Below, piece by piece: positions 1-6,894 of a DNA stretch of 8,162 nucleotides. Under the pieces are notes generated by a model. The model was given only the letters and a program-made list of their open reading frames with translations, searched no databases and had not been told where the DNA came from. Position 1 is the stretch's first letter. Every line of letters starts with the position of its first letter. Origin of the DNA: Mobilitalea sp. (GTDB lineage: Bacteria; Bacillota_A; Clostridia; Lachnospirales; Lachnospiraceae); contig JARKQP010000114.1 in NCBI GenBank assembly GCA_029974875.1, positions 1-8,162 on the forward strand, written 5' to 3'. Made by a program: the position numbers and the translations under genes.

Positions 1-173
1 TTTTGGTATGCGCCGGATAGAATTTTCATCAAGGTTGATTTCCCCGCACCATTTTCACCGATTAAGGCGTGGATCTCACCTTTTTTGATTTTTAACGAAA
101 CATTGTTTAAGGCCTTGACACCGCCAAAATGTTTTGTTATATTTCTCATTTCAATCTTGTATTCATCCTGCAT
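1..173 (-). CDS. Sugar ABC transporter ATP-binding protein, N-terminal fragment
   Basis: This is the first 57 codons of a cytoplasmic ATPase that would power import of the sugar bound by the lipoprotein encoded just upstream. The visible part holds an aromatic A-loop residue (F16 in KHFGGVKAL) and a perfect Walker A motif GENGAGKST at residues 39-47. The order F-G-G-V-K-A-L then [10 protein letters not shown] is typical of the RbsA/MglA/XylG class, whose members carry two fused ATPase domains of about 500 residues in total. The rest, including Walker B and the second domain, lies beyond base 1. The ATG at 171-173 has an AAAGGAG ribosome binding site 7 bases upstream. It follows the binding-protein gene by 125 bases on the same strand, so co-transcription is likely. 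The exact sugar cannot be read from this fragment. Confidence 0.93.
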   Translation of the reverse strand, partial: MQDEYKIEMRNITKHFGGVKALNNVSLKIKKGEIHALIGENGAGKSTLMKILSGAYQ

Positions 174-226
174 GTGGCCGTCTCCTTTAATCTGAGGAAT
201 GCTCCTGGGAGCACTCTTTATATAGA

Positions 227-256
227 GAAGACCCCCCTCATGCCAGGAGGATCTTC
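227..256 (-). other. Intergenic mRNA hairpin between binding protein and ATPase genes
   Basis: In the minus-strand transcript GAAGATCCTCCT and AGGGGGGTCTTC can pair over 12 positions (two of them G-U) around a 6-base loop GGCATG. No T-run follows, only TCTATATAAAGAG, so it does not look like a full intrinsic terminator. Hairpins at this place, right after a binding-protein gene, commonly protect the upstream mRNA or lower read-through so that binding protein is made in excess of ATPase. That role is inferred. The pairing itself is seen in the sequence. Confidence 0.6.
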
Positions 257-298
257 CTTCTATTATTGTGCCATTGGAATTACTGGTCATAAAAAAGC

Positions 299-1429
299 TT
301 AGAAGCCATATTCATAATGCTCATCCACATTATCAACGGTTACGGCAACTGCCTCCGTCATTGTAACATCCTCATAGCTGCCAGGATCCTTTCCGTCAAC
401 AAGGATTTCCTTAGCCACCTGAACTCCAAGCTGTGCTACCTTATAAGGGCTGTTTTCACCGGTTGCAAAATATTTGCCTTCCTTGATCAGGTCATAGGCT
501 GCCTTAGCGCCGTCGGCTGCCGCTACAATATCAACGCCGCCGATTCCTGCATTGTCCAGGGCTGTCATGGCCCCAAACAGCATCTGGTCATTCTCGCCTA
601 ATACTGTGGTGATATCCTGGTTAGCGGTAATCAAATCCTCTGCTGCCGCCAGTCCTTCTTCCTCAGTCCAGCTTCCCCAGCCCTGTCCTACAACTGAGAA
701 GCCTGATTCTTCATTTGTTGCCTTGCCTTTTGAGGTCAGGTCCTGTTCAAAGGCTTCTGCTGCTGTCCAGGCATCTGCTTCGCTCATTCCCGTCTTTCCT
801 TCAATGATACCGCAGAAAAGGCCTGTCCTTCTTTCACGTCCCGCTACATTGCCCTTTGCACCGCTCAGGACAATTGCTTTGATGGCTTTATCGCCCATCT
901 TCTCCGCATATGCCAGGCCAACCTGCCTGCCGTTCTGCTTGTTATTGGAATATACTGTCGTAACATCATTAGCCCCTTCTCCTACGCCGCTGTCAAGGTT
1001 TATAACATTGATCCCTGCTTCCGCTGCTGCGTTAATGCTTGGAATACAGGCTTCAGGCTCAACACTGTCAAGGAAAATCAGATCCATTCCAAGAGAAACC
1101 AGGGTCTCCATGTTCTCAGCCTCTTTTGTTGTGTCCCCGTTGGCATCCAATACGGTTACAGCCCAGCCCTCTGCCTTTGCATACTTGTTAACCGCATCAA
1201 CCAATGCCACGAAATAAGGTGAATCCTGTGTCTTGATGGCAAACCCCACTTTAATTGTCTTTGATGACGAACTGTCTCCTGAATCTGTGTCCGGTGCCTT
1301 TGCCGTATCTGTGGCCGGTGTATCCTTTGTCGTCCCATTTGCCGCCTCATTGCCTGTGTTTTTTGCGCAGCCTGCCAATGATGCTACCATTGCCATAACC
1401 AAGAGTAACGATACCAAACCTTTTTTCAT
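299..1429 (-). CDS. Sugar-binding lipoprotein of an ABC importer (RbsB-like, type 1 periplasmic binding fold)
   Basis: This is an extracellular, lipid-anchored receptor that captures a sugar and delivers it to the ABC importer. The 376-residue protein starts with a lipoprotein signal peptide: KK, a hydrophobic stretch, and the lipobox LAGC with the lipidated Cys at residue 21. A T/D/S-rich linker (about 22-57) leads to the binding domain. Residues lined up by motif with the ribose/galactose family are QDSPYF at 68-73, GRERR at 197-201 (ligand Arg), GENDQM at 278-283, ADG at 305-307 and the Q in VAQLGV (333). The pattern fits a pyranose, furanose or cyclitol ligand, but the specificity is not readable. 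The ATG has a perfect AGGAGG at 1438-1443, 8 bases upstream. It has its own predicted promoter, so it may be transcribed apart from the catabolic genes upstream of it as well as by read-through. Confidence 0.93.
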   Translation of the reverse strand: MKKGLVSLLLVMAMVASLAGCAKNTGNEAANGTTKDTPATDTAKAPDTDSGDSSSSKTIKVGFAIKTQDSPYFVALVDAVNKYAKAEGWAVTVLDANGDTTKEAENMETLVSLGMDLIFLDSVEPEACIPSINAAAEAGINVINLDSGVGEGANDVTTVYSNNKQNGRQVGLAYAEKMGDKAIKAIVLSGAKGNVAGRERRTGLFCGIIEGKTGMSEADAWTAAEAFEQDLTSKGKATNEESGFSVVGQGWGSWTEEEGLAAAEDLITANQDITTVLGENDQMLFGAMTALDNAGIGGVDIVAAADGAKAAYDLIKEGKYFATGENSPYKVAQLGVQVAKEILVDGKDPGSYEDVTMTEAVAVTVDNVDEHYEYGF

Positions 1430-1462
1430 CCTTCAATCCTCCTATATATTATTATTAGTTTC

Positions 1463-1506
1463 GTACATTATTATGTAGTAACATAGTATCGTATAATTTA
1501 ATGTAC
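1463..1506 (-). promoter_or_regulatory. Nested inverted repeat in the 5' leader of the binding-protein gene
   Basis: Perfect 8-base arms GTACATTA and TAATGTAC (1463-1470 and 1499-1506) enclose a second inverted repeat, TATGT-AGTA-ACATA (1472-1485). The outer arm begins almost exactly where transcription should start from the promoter predicted at 1514-1542. This is the expected place for a repressor operator, or for a leader hairpin in the 5' untranslated region. The repeat is seen directly. The regulator is unknown and none is encoded in the window. Confidence 0.5.
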
Positions 1507-1513
1507 TGTTATA

Positions 1514-1542
1514 ATGATAATATGCATTTTATACAAAGTCAA
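1514..1542 (-). promoter_or_regulatory. Sigma-A-type promoter for the sugar transporter genes
   Basis: On the minus strand TTGACT (1537-1542) is separated by exactly 17 bases from TATCAT (1514-1519), close to the TTGACA-N17-TATAAT consensus. Transcription would start near 1507, giving a leader of about 78 bases before the ATG at 1429. It lies in a 242-base AT-rich gap with no strong terminator before it, so transporter genes may be read both from here and from the upstream operon. Confidence 0.65.
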
Positions 1543-1556
1543 TAGCAATTTCTATT
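1541..1556. promoter_or_regulatory. Imperfect 16-base palindrome overlapping the -35 element
   Basis: The bases AATAGCAATTTCTATT form an imperfect palindrome with a single mismatched pair (the C and T flanking AATT). It overlaps the upstream edge of the -35 box. Its size and position suit a dimeric regulator such as a LacI- or GntR-type protein. This is inferred from symmetry and location only. Confidence 0.35.
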
Positions 1557-1671
1557 TTTTATTCTGCTTTTTTCACATATTTACGATAACATTTTAACAA
1601 TTTAAATGATATTTATTGATGTCATTTTTCGAACATATACAAGAAACTTTCTCAATAAATATGCATATAGA

Positions 1672-2625
1672 TTACGGATTTACTACAAACATACACTCTT
1701 TTCCGCTCAACACGTCTATCAAATTTTCAATTGAAGCATATGCCATATTATCCGTAGCCTCCTTCGTATGGGCACCTGTATGGGGTGTTACAACAACATT
1801 GTCCAGCTCGAACAGCGGGGATTTTTCCGGCGGCTCCACCTCAAAGGCATCCAGGGCAAGGCCTCCCAGCTTACCGCCCTTAAGCGCCTGATATGCCGCC
1901 TCTTCATCGATCAGTCCACCCCTGGACGTGTTGACTATGATGGCTCCGTCCCGCATCTGTGCTATTGTTTTGCCGTTAATCACATGCCTGGTTTCATCCT
2001 TCAAAGGAAGATGCAGGCTAATGATATCCGCTTCCCCGAGCAGCGGGTCAAAGTTTCTTATGCCGATATTATTCTGGATGCAGTATTCCTGGTCAATAAA
2101 CGGATCATAGGCAACCACCTTCATGTCATAGCCCTTGGCACATCTTGCAACTACTTTTCCGATGGCTCCAAGGCCAAGGATACCGATGGTCCTTCCCTTC
2201 AGCTCGATCCCCATGGAACGGGGCCATGCTCCCTTTCTGGTCATGTCATCCAGGAAGGGGATTTTCCTTGCGACGGCCAGCATCATGCCAAAGGCCAGCT
2301 CACCGACTGCTTCCGCGTTCACCCCCGGCGTATTCGTGACCTTAATCCCTTTCTCCTTCGCAGCCATAATATCCACCCGGTCATATCCCACTCCGTATCT
2401 GGAAATTACCTTCAGCCCCGGACACGCTTCAATAACCTTCCGCGTCACATGGTCCAGCCCTGCGATGTAGCCATCACAATCCTTTAGCAGCGGTATTAAT
2501 TCCTCCTCGGACAAAGGCCTTCCCAAGGGATTAAACAGCAAATCTCCACTGAATTCCCTCAGCTTTTGCAACACCTTATCCCCTTTTCCGGGCTGCATCG
2601 AGGTCGGTGTAACCAATATTCTCAT
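1672..2625 (-). CDS. D-2-hydroxyacid dehydrogenase (phosphoglycerate dehydrogenase-like)
   Basis: This is a cytoplasmic NAD(H)-dependent oxidoreductase that interconverts a 2-keto acid and a D-2-hydroxy acid. The 317-residue length suits the short SerA-like class without an ACT domain. The substrate loop SRYGVGYDRVD is at 75-85 and the Rossmann motif GLGAIG at 151-156. The catalytic set is complete: Arg235 in NTSRGG, Glu264 in EVEPP and His282 in TPHTGAHT. An upstream in-frame start at 2685 would overlap the aldolase gene. The ATG at 2623-2625 is preferred because AGGAGG (2632-2637) sits 6 bases before it and MRILVTP is a natural beta-strand start. It follows the aldolase gene by 40 bases, so it may reduce or oxidise a keto acid made in that pathway. 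True serine biosynthesis is less likely in this setting. The exact substrate is unknown. Confidence 0.9.
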   Translation of the reverse strand: MRILVTPTSMQPGKGDKVLQKLREFSGDLLFNPLGRPLSEEELIPLLKDCDGYIAGLDHVTRKVIEACPGLKVISRYGVGYDRVDIMAAKEKGIKVTNTPGVNAEAVGELAFGMMLAVARKIPFLDDMTRKGAWPRSMGIELKGRTIGILGLGAIGKVVARCAKGYDMKVVAYDPFIDQEYCIQNNIGIRNFDPLLGEADIISLHLPLKDETRHVINGKTIAQMRDGAIIVNTSRGGLIDEEAAYQALKGGKLGGLALDAFEVEPPEKSPLFELDNVVVTPHTGAHTKEATDNMAYASIENLIDVLSGKECMFVVNP

Positions 2626-2631
2626 ATCAAC

Positions 2632-2637
2632 CCTCCT
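2632..2637 (-). promoter_or_regulatory. Ribosome binding site fixing the hydroxyacid dehydrogenase start
   Basis: A perfect AGGAGG lies 6 bases upstream of the ATG at 2623-2625. The longer in-frame start at 2685 would have to begin within the preceding aldolase gene, so this site decides in favour of the shorter protein. Confidence 0.85.
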
Positions 2638-2665
2638 TTTTAACGTGAATTTATAAGGCCTGGCC

Positions 2666-3307
2666 TCAGCACAAATTCTCCACAAGGGAAACCGCCTCGG
2701 CTGTCAGACGTTCAATTTCCTTGAAATTGCCCCCATTTATCAGATCCCCCGGAACCATCCAGCTTCCTCCGCAGGCAATAACATTTTTCAAGGCCAGGAA
2801 GTCCCCGACATTATGCTGGTTGATGCCTCCGGTGGGCATGTACCTGATTCCCGGGAATACGGCAGACAGGGTCTTAACCGTCGCTACCCCGCCGTATTGC
2901 ATGGCAGGAAAGAACTTCACTACCTCCAGCCCGTATTCCAGCCCCACCATAATTTCCGTCGGCGTACAGATACCAGGAAATACCGGGATATTATGCTCCA
3001 GGGCATATTCGATTACGGCACGGCTGCTGCCGGGCGATACAAGAAAGGATGCGCCTGCCGCCTGTGCTCTTTTTGCCTGCTCCGTGTTAACAATGGTTCC
3101 GGCACCAACAAGCATCCCGGGAAATTTTCCCCTCATCTCCTTAATGGATTCCTCTGCGGCAGCGGTGCGGAACGTAACCTCAGCAACCGGAAGACCGCCT
3201 GCACACAGGGCCTCGGCAAGAAACGGCGCATCCTCCTTACGGTCTATCTTTATGACAGGAACCAGCTTCCTTTGTTCCAGCTGGGGTAATAAAATTGTTT
3301 GGTTCAT
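2666..3307 (-). CDS. eda: 2-keto-3-deoxy-6-phosphogluconate / 4-hydroxy-2-oxoglutarate aldolase
   Basis: This is a class I aldolase that cuts 2-keto-3-deoxy-6-phosphogluconate, or a related 2-keto-3-deoxy acid, to pyruvate and an aldehyde by a Schiff base. At 213 residues it matches the E. coli Eda length. Visible motifs are VPVIK at 16-20, EVTFRTAAAEE at 43-53 (E43 and R47), GAGT at 68-71, SPG at 91-93, PGICTPTE at 111-118, the Schiff-base Lys131 in VVKFFPA, and the phosphate-site MPTGGI at 157-162. The ATG at 3305-3307 has AGGAGG 7 bases upstream. A longer in-frame start at 3358 adds a Gly/Pro/Arg-rich tail and is unlikely. Its neighbours (lactonase, isomerase, dehydrogenases) point to sugar-acid breakdown. 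Family members vary in substrate, including KDPGal-like and non-phosphorylated acids, so the symbol states the family and not a proven substrate. Confidence 0.92.
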   Translation of the reverse strand: MNQTILLPQLEQRKLVPVIKIDRKEDAPFLAEALCAGGLPVAEVTFRTAAAEESIKEMRGKFPGMLVGAGTIVNTEQAKRAQAAGASFLVSPGSSRAVIEYALEHNIPVFPGICTPTEIMVGLEYGLEVVKFFPAMQYGGVATVKTLSAVFPGIRYMPTGGINQHNVGDFLALKNVIACGGSWMVPGDLINGGNFKEIERLTAEAVSLVENLC

Positions 3308-3314
3308 ATTTCTT

Positions 3315-3340
3315 CCTCCTCTTCTCGGTGCCCCTGCACC
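3315..3340 (-). promoter_or_regulatory. Ribosome binding site and small hairpin before the aldolase gene
   Basis: AGGAGG (3315-3320) sits 7 bases before the aldolase ATG and decides the start. Just upstream, GGTGC-AGGG-GCACC (3327-3340) can form a perfect 5-base-pair hairpin with a 4-base loop in the mRNA. It ends 6 bases before the ribosome binding site, so it could influence access. That effect is speculative. Confidence 0.5.
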
Positions 3341-3372
3341 AGTGGGACAGCTTCCCATGATTTATATGGATG

Positions 3373-4326
3373 TCAATTGGTCAAAAACCGGACACAGTTT
3401 TCCTCGGAGATCTTTCGGATGGTCTCTTCCTTAATACCTGCCCTCCGCAGCTTGGGGACAAAGGTTGTAAGTATATAATCCAGTCCAACTGCCGATGCAT
3501 CATAGGCCTTAAAGCGTGCCCTCGTCGTATCCAGGGAAAACAGCAGCTGATTTTCATAGCCGGCAGCTATCAGCTCCTGCAGGAGCTGTATTTCATACTC
3601 GTCACTATGGTATTTAAACCTTCCGATGGTATCAAACTCCAGGTACACCCCTGCCTTTAATACCTGCTTTAGTACCTCCAGGTCCTTACAAGCCCGATCC
3701 ATATGGCAGAACATGAGATTTTGGGGACTTACTCCCTTCTTCATCAGAAAATCCAGAAGATATATAGGGTCCGCAGCCTGTTCTATATGTACCATGATAA
3801 AACGGTTTGTCCTTATTGCTGCCCCTGCTGCTGCCGAAAAAAGTCTGCGGTATATCGGGGACAGCCCTTCCACATCTAATGCCGTTTTTATAAAGCCGGC
3901 CCTTGCGCCGCATTGGCGGATGAAAAGCCCCCGGTCTGCATCCGTATACATCCCCTCCGTCAGCTCCTTTACAAGAAAATCCTCCATTTCCTCCTGGGAC
4001 ACCGTAAAGATCCAGTGGCCTTCTGGATAAAAGACCAGCTTGTGGAAGCCCGTTGAAGCAATAATATTAACCCCCGACTCCCTTGAAATATAGGCCAGCT
4101 CCTCAGCCATCCGGTTACAGCCGCCGGGCTGGGCATCCAAAACCGTACCGCCTCCGGCCAGACGGTAACGCTTTACCTCCTCCAGGCTTTTCTCCGGATC
4201 ATCCAGGCACAGCACCGGATTTATCTCGAAGGATTTTCCCTTGCTGAGCATGATATGCTCATGGCATTGGCAAAACCCTACCCCATCTTTGCTGATTGTA
4301 CCAAGTACTGTCACTATTTCCTTCAT
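3373..4326 (-). CDS. Phosphotriesterase-family metal hydrolase, probable sugar lactonase
   Basis: This is a TIM-barrel amidohydrolase of the phosphotriesterase family, using a two-metal site in the cytoplasm. All expected ligands are present (numbered from the ATG at 4324-4326, 317 residues): HEH giving H22 and H24, the bridging carboxylated Lys147 in GFIKTALD, H180 in MVHIEQ, H208 in CHMDR, and D266 in SLDTTR. Bacterial members next to sugar genes are often lactonases; one mycoplasma group hydrolyses phosphorylated pentono-lactones. A lactonase is therefore the best guess here, between the dehydrogenases and the aldolase. Start choice is uncertain. A GTG at 4330-4332 abuts the preceding stop codon, but GGAG is only 4 bases from that GTG and 10 from the ATG, so the ATG is preferred. 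Physical contact with the isomerase gene suggests translational coupling. The substrate is not determined. Confidence 0.85.
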   Translation of the reverse strand: MKEIVTVLGTISKDGVGFCQCHEHIMLSKGKSFEINPVLCLDDPEKSLEEVKRYRLAGGGTVLDAQPGGCNRMAEELAYISRESGVNIIASTGFHKLVFYPEGHWIFTVSQEEMEDFLVKELTEGMYTDADRGLFIRQCGARAGFIKTALDVEGLSPIYRRLFSAAAGAAIRTNRFIMVHIEQAADPIYLLDFLMKKGVSPQNLMFCHMDRACKDLEVLKQVLKAGVYLEFDTIGRFKYHSDEYEIQLLQELIAAGYENQLLFSLDTTRARFKAYDASAVGLDYILTTFVPKLRRAGIKEETIRKISEENCVRFLTN

Positions 4327-4332
4327 ATCCAC

Positions 4333-4911
4333 CTATCTCCAGCGGGGATTATCAACCACAACCGCCTTGTTGTCCTTTTCAACAATCATTTTCCGGTAGC
4401 CCTTTGTTTCAATGGTTCCATAATCATGTCCCGCATCCGCCGCGAAGGTGAAAAACAAAACCAGCGGCTTATCCCCGGTATTAACTGTCCTATGGGCATA
4501 TCCCCGGGGCACATACACCGCCTGCCCCTTGGACAGCTCCATTTCCATAGTATCACCCTGCAAATTCTCCATCACCATATATCCGTTGCCGTCCAGGGTA
4601 TAGTAGACCTCTGCCGTATCAATGATCGTATGGAAATGCCCCTTTGTCATATAGTATTCGTCGCCGATCTTGCCGGGATGGATGATTGTCGTGCCAAAGG
4701 TCAGGTCTCCTGCCCGCTCCGGAAATCCCAGCTCATAAAACTCATAAATGACCGGGTCTGTGCTCGCCAGAATCATATCCGCGGCTTTTTCATCATAGAA
4801 CATCTCCTTCATCTGGGAAAGCTTTCTCCTCGTTGGCTCGGCCGCCTTGGAAACCCCGGATACCGTATCAAAATCCACCAAAAAGCTGCTGTCATAATTA
4901 AAACTGTTCAT
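4333..4911 (-). CDS. Cupin-type glucose-6-phosphate isomerase
   Basis: This is a metal-dependent aldose-ketose isomerase of the cupin (archaeal-type) phosphoglucose isomerase family, unrelated in fold to the common bacterial Pgi. The 192-residue length matches the roughly 190-residue family. The first cupin motif is TKGHFH at 89-94, giving metal ligands H92 and H94. Glu101 follows in AEVYYTLDGNGYM. The second motif, VPRGYAHRTVN, supplies H140. This His-His-Glu-His spacing matches the Pyrococcus enzyme. The ATG at 4909-4911 has an AAGG-type ribosome binding site 5 bases upstream. It is 13 bases after the AroE-like stop and touches the lactonase start, so it belongs to the operon core. In a catabolic operon it may isomerise a sugar phosphate, or a related aldose, other than glucose 6-phosphate. 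Confidence 0.88.
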   Translation of the reverse strand: MNSFNYDSSFLVDFDTVSGVSKAAEPTRRKLSQMKEMFYDEKAADMILASTDPVIYEFYELGFPERAGDLTFGTTIIHPGKIGDEYYMTKGHFHTIIDTAEVYYTLDGNGYMVMENLQGDTMEMELSKGQAVYVPRGYAHRTVNTGDKPLVLFFTFAADAGHDYGTIETKGYRKMIVEKDNKAVVVDNPRWR

Positions 4912-4924
4912 TCTTACCTTCTTT

Positions 4925-5866
4925 CTAGTTGGACTTTGCCAACTCGCTTAATTCCTCCAGGATCTTACCCTTTATCCTGACCTGGAACACCTCGGAGACC
5001 ACCTGCGTCCAGCCATGGATGAAATAAATCCATCCGTCCTCCACATAGAGTCTTTTTGCAGCCTTCTGGGCTTCCGCCTGGCGCTTGAACAGCAGGTCCC
5101 CCCGGTAATTGATTTCCCAGACCAGGCTGTCCTCGGGAAATTCACAGGCGTCAGTCAGCGGGGATCCCGGACCGTCCTTTCCCAGTCCCGTAGCATTCAC
5201 AATCAGGGAATGGGGCTTTAGGGAAGCCAGCGTCCTGTCATTGTCCTCCGGGGCCGGGTTATGTATGAATTCAAATCGTATCCCCGGATGGATCCCCTTT
5301 AAGATTTCCTTTGCCGATTCCAGGCGGGGAAGGCTCCGGTTTGTTATAATAATCTTCTTTGGCACATTATCCCCGAACTTTTCCTGTGCAAAATACAGGG
5401 ACATTGCCAGGGAGCTTCCTCCTGCCCCCATCAAAAGCACCTCGCCCCCGTAATCCCTCCAATAATTCTCCGGCACAAAGTTTTCTAGTGCCAGGCCGCT
5501 GGAAATCGGATCCTTTGCATGGGCGCAGAGCTTTCCATCCCTTTTGGATATGGAAGAAACCTCCCCCAGCTTTTCTGCATAGGGATCAATGTAGTCAAAT
5601 AAATCCCTGCAGGTATTAAACAGGTCGATTTTATGGGTCGTGACCAGTGCGCCGCAGGAAAGCGGATCCCTTTTAATGAATTCCACCGCCTCCCGGTATA
5701 ATTCTCCGGGGGAATGCGGGAGGAAATCAAAGCCCTTAATCACGGCATCCTTCAGTCCCAGGGCATCTGCCCATTTAGGAAACACCTTCATAATGGAGGA
5801 CTGGCCTGTTGTCACCCCAATAAAATATATTGTCGGCTGTTCTGCTTTCTGGTAAACATTTGTCAT
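4925..5866 (-). CDS. Shikimate dehydrogenase (AroE)-like NAD(P) oxidoreductase, probably catabolic
   Basis: The two-domain AroE layout is clear in this 313-residue protein: an N-terminal substrate domain beginning IGVTTGQSS (16-24), then a Rossmann domain with GAGGSSLA (147-154). The catalytic Lys79 (TTHK) and Asp119 (AKDPISSG) are kept, as is Gln288 near the C-terminus. The Asn-Thr that normally follows AroE's IGAVNT is Ser-Ser (104-105). NRS at 176-178 resembles the NADP-binding NRT motif. The changed substrate loops and the sugar operon argue against shikimate and for another polyhydroxy or cyclitol-like substrate; this is inference. The ATG at 5864-5866 is preferred. A TTG at 5876-5878 lies only 2 bases from the AAAGG. 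The ATG is 14 bases away from it, so initiation may be weak or use the nearer GAGA. A tandem-repeat array ends just upstream. Confidence 0.78.
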   Translation of the reverse strand: MTNVYQKAEQPTIYFIGVTTGQSSIMKVFPKWADALGLKDAVIKGFDFLPHSPGELYREAVEFIKRDPLSCGALVTTHKIDLFNTCRDLFDYIDPYAEKLGEVSSISKRDGKLCAHAKDPISSGLALENFVPENYWRDYGGEVLLMGAGGSSLAMSLYFAQEKFGDNVPKKIIITNRSLPRLESAKEILKGIHPGIRFEFIHNPAPEDNDRTLASLKPHSLIVNATGLGKDGPGSPLTDACEFPEDSLVWEINYRGDLLFKRQAEAQKAAKRLYVEDGWIYFIHGWTQVVSEVFQVRIKGKILEELSELAKSN

Positions 5867-5885
5867 TGTCTGTCTCAAATCCTTT

Positions 5886-6029
5886 CTATAGTAATTGATC
5901 TTAATGTAATCATCCTTGTGTAATCAGCCTTGTGTAATCAGCCTTATGTAATTGTTCTTAACGTAATTATTCTTGTGTAATCAGTCTTATGTAATTGTTC
6001 TTAATGTAATTATTCTTAATGTAATTATT
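5886..6029. repeat. Tandem repeat array A, about ten 14-15-base units
   Basis: The spacer between the short-chain dehydrogenase stop and the AroE-like start is almost filled by degenerate direct repeats built on CTTRTGTAAT or CTTAAYGTAAT. From 5900 the nine clear units run 15,14,14,14,15,14,14,15,15 bases; a weaker unit occupies 5886-5899. Three unit types occur: a = CTTAAYGTAATYATY, b = CTTGTGTAATCAGY, c = CTTATGTAATTGTT. Their order is a-b-b-c-a-b-c-a-a, so the 43-base b-c-a block occurs twice (5929-5971 and 5972-6014) with only two differences. No unit carries a good open reading frame. The function is unknown. The last unit ends five bases from the AAAGG before the AroE-like gene. Confidence 0.9.
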
Positions 6030-6050
6030 CCCACTTACCTCTGCTACGGG

Positions 6051-6827
6051 TTACACTGCGGTGTAGCAGCCATCTATAATCAGGTCCGTGCCTGAAGTAA
6101 AGGAGGCCGAATCCGAAAGCAGATAGATTACGGCACCCGCCAGCTCTTCCGGGGTTCCGAACCTTCCGTATGGCGTGATGTCCATCCATCTTTCCTGCCA
6201 GTCCTTCCTCATGGTTCCGGTCAATTCCGTGTAAATGTATCCCGGGCTGATGCAGTTCACACGGATACCAGCCTTCACATACTCAACCGCCAGGGATTTT
6301 GTAAGCTGGATCACACCAGCCTTGGAGGTATTGTAGGAAGCCTGTTCCTGGGGCCAGTTCACGATATGCCCCGACATGGAGGCTGTATTGCAGATAGCTC
6401 CCTTTTTCTGTTGCTTCACCAGATATCTCGCAAATTCAACAGCCATAAAATAAATTCCGTTCAAATTAACATCAAGCACCCTGAGCCATTCCTCCGGGGT
6501 TATGTCATTGGCAGGCTTGTGGATGGCAATACCCGCATTGTTAAACAATAGATCCAGGGTTCCCATGGCTTCCCCGGCTTTTGCAACTGCAGCTGCTACC
6601 TGATCCGGCTTCGTCACGTCCACCACGTACGCCCTGGTTCTTCTGCCTGTCTTCTGGGCGATTTCCTCTGCCGTACTTCTGGCCTTTTCCTCCTTTACGT
6701 CAAAAATAACAATATCGGCTCCCACCTCCGCCATCATGGAAGCCACAACCTTACCGATCCCTTGGGCTCCGCCGGTAACGATTGCAACCTTGCCTTCCAA
6801 GGAAAACAGCTTTTCTAGTGTTGTCAT
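6051..6827 (-). CDS. Short-chain dehydrogenase/reductase (NAD-type, polyol/sugar family)
   Basis: This is a classical cytoplasmic SDR that oxidises a sugar or polyol hydroxyl or reduces the matching ketone. The 258-residue protein has the cofactor motif TGGAQGIG at 18-25, NNAG at 96-99, and DVNLNG at 119-124. The catalytic residues are Ser152 in SMSG, Tyr165 and Lys169 in YNTSK. Asp43 at the end of the second beta strand (VIFDV) favours NAD over NADP. The stretch around WPQEQASYNTSKAG resembles sorbose reductase, mannitol/arabinitol dehydrogenase and gluconate 5-dehydrogenase relatives, so the substrate is left open. The ATG has AGGAG 7 bases upstream. It sits alone between two repeat-filled spacers, 288 bases upstream and 184 bases downstream, much wider than other gaps in the operon. 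Confidence 0.92.
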   Translation of the reverse strand: MTTLEKLFSLEGKVAIVTGGAQGIGKVVASMMAEVGADIVIFDVKEEKARSTAEEIAQKTGRRTRAYVVDVTKPDQVAAAVAKAGEAMGTLDLLFNNAGIAIHKPANDITPEEWLRVLDVNLNGIYFMAVEFARYLVKQQKKGAICNTASMSGHIVNWPQEQASYNTSKAGVIQLTKSLAVEYVKAGIRVNCISPGYIYTELTGTMRKDWQERWMDITPYGRFGTPEELAGAVIYLLSDSASFTSGTDLIIDGCYTAV

Positions 6828-6894
6828 ACTATCGCTCCTTTTTAAATCGATTTTTTATATTGGTTTTCACAACAAACTTAATTACAGAAAACAC

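Noticed and set aside
1557..1671. An intrinsic terminator after the hydroxyacid dehydrogenase gene.
   Set aside because: Only weak AT-rich pairing (AAATGA with TCATTT over a 12-base loop) and a tiny AGAAAGTTTCT palindrome are seen, with no GC-rich stem followed by a T-run.
2626..2685. A 20-codon N-terminal extension of the hydroxyacid dehydrogenase.
   Set aside because: It would start inside the aldolase gene, adds a non-family tail, and the AGGAGG site points to the ATG at 2623-2625.
3308..3358. A 17-codon N-terminal extension of the aldolase.
   Set aside because: The added residues are Gly/Pro/Arg-rich, cover the hairpin and ribosome binding site, and are not part of the Eda fold.
317..3660. 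Several plus-strand open frames over the binding-protein, hydroxyacid dehydrogenase, aldolase and lactonase genes.
   Set aside because: They lie opposite well-supported minus-strand genes with complete catalytic motifs, show no recognisable domains, and have no convincing ribosome binding sites.
6828..6894. A separate promoter for the short-chain dehydrogenase gene.
   Set aside because: TTGTTG and TATAAA occur on the minus strand but are only 10 bases apart, too close for a standard promoter.
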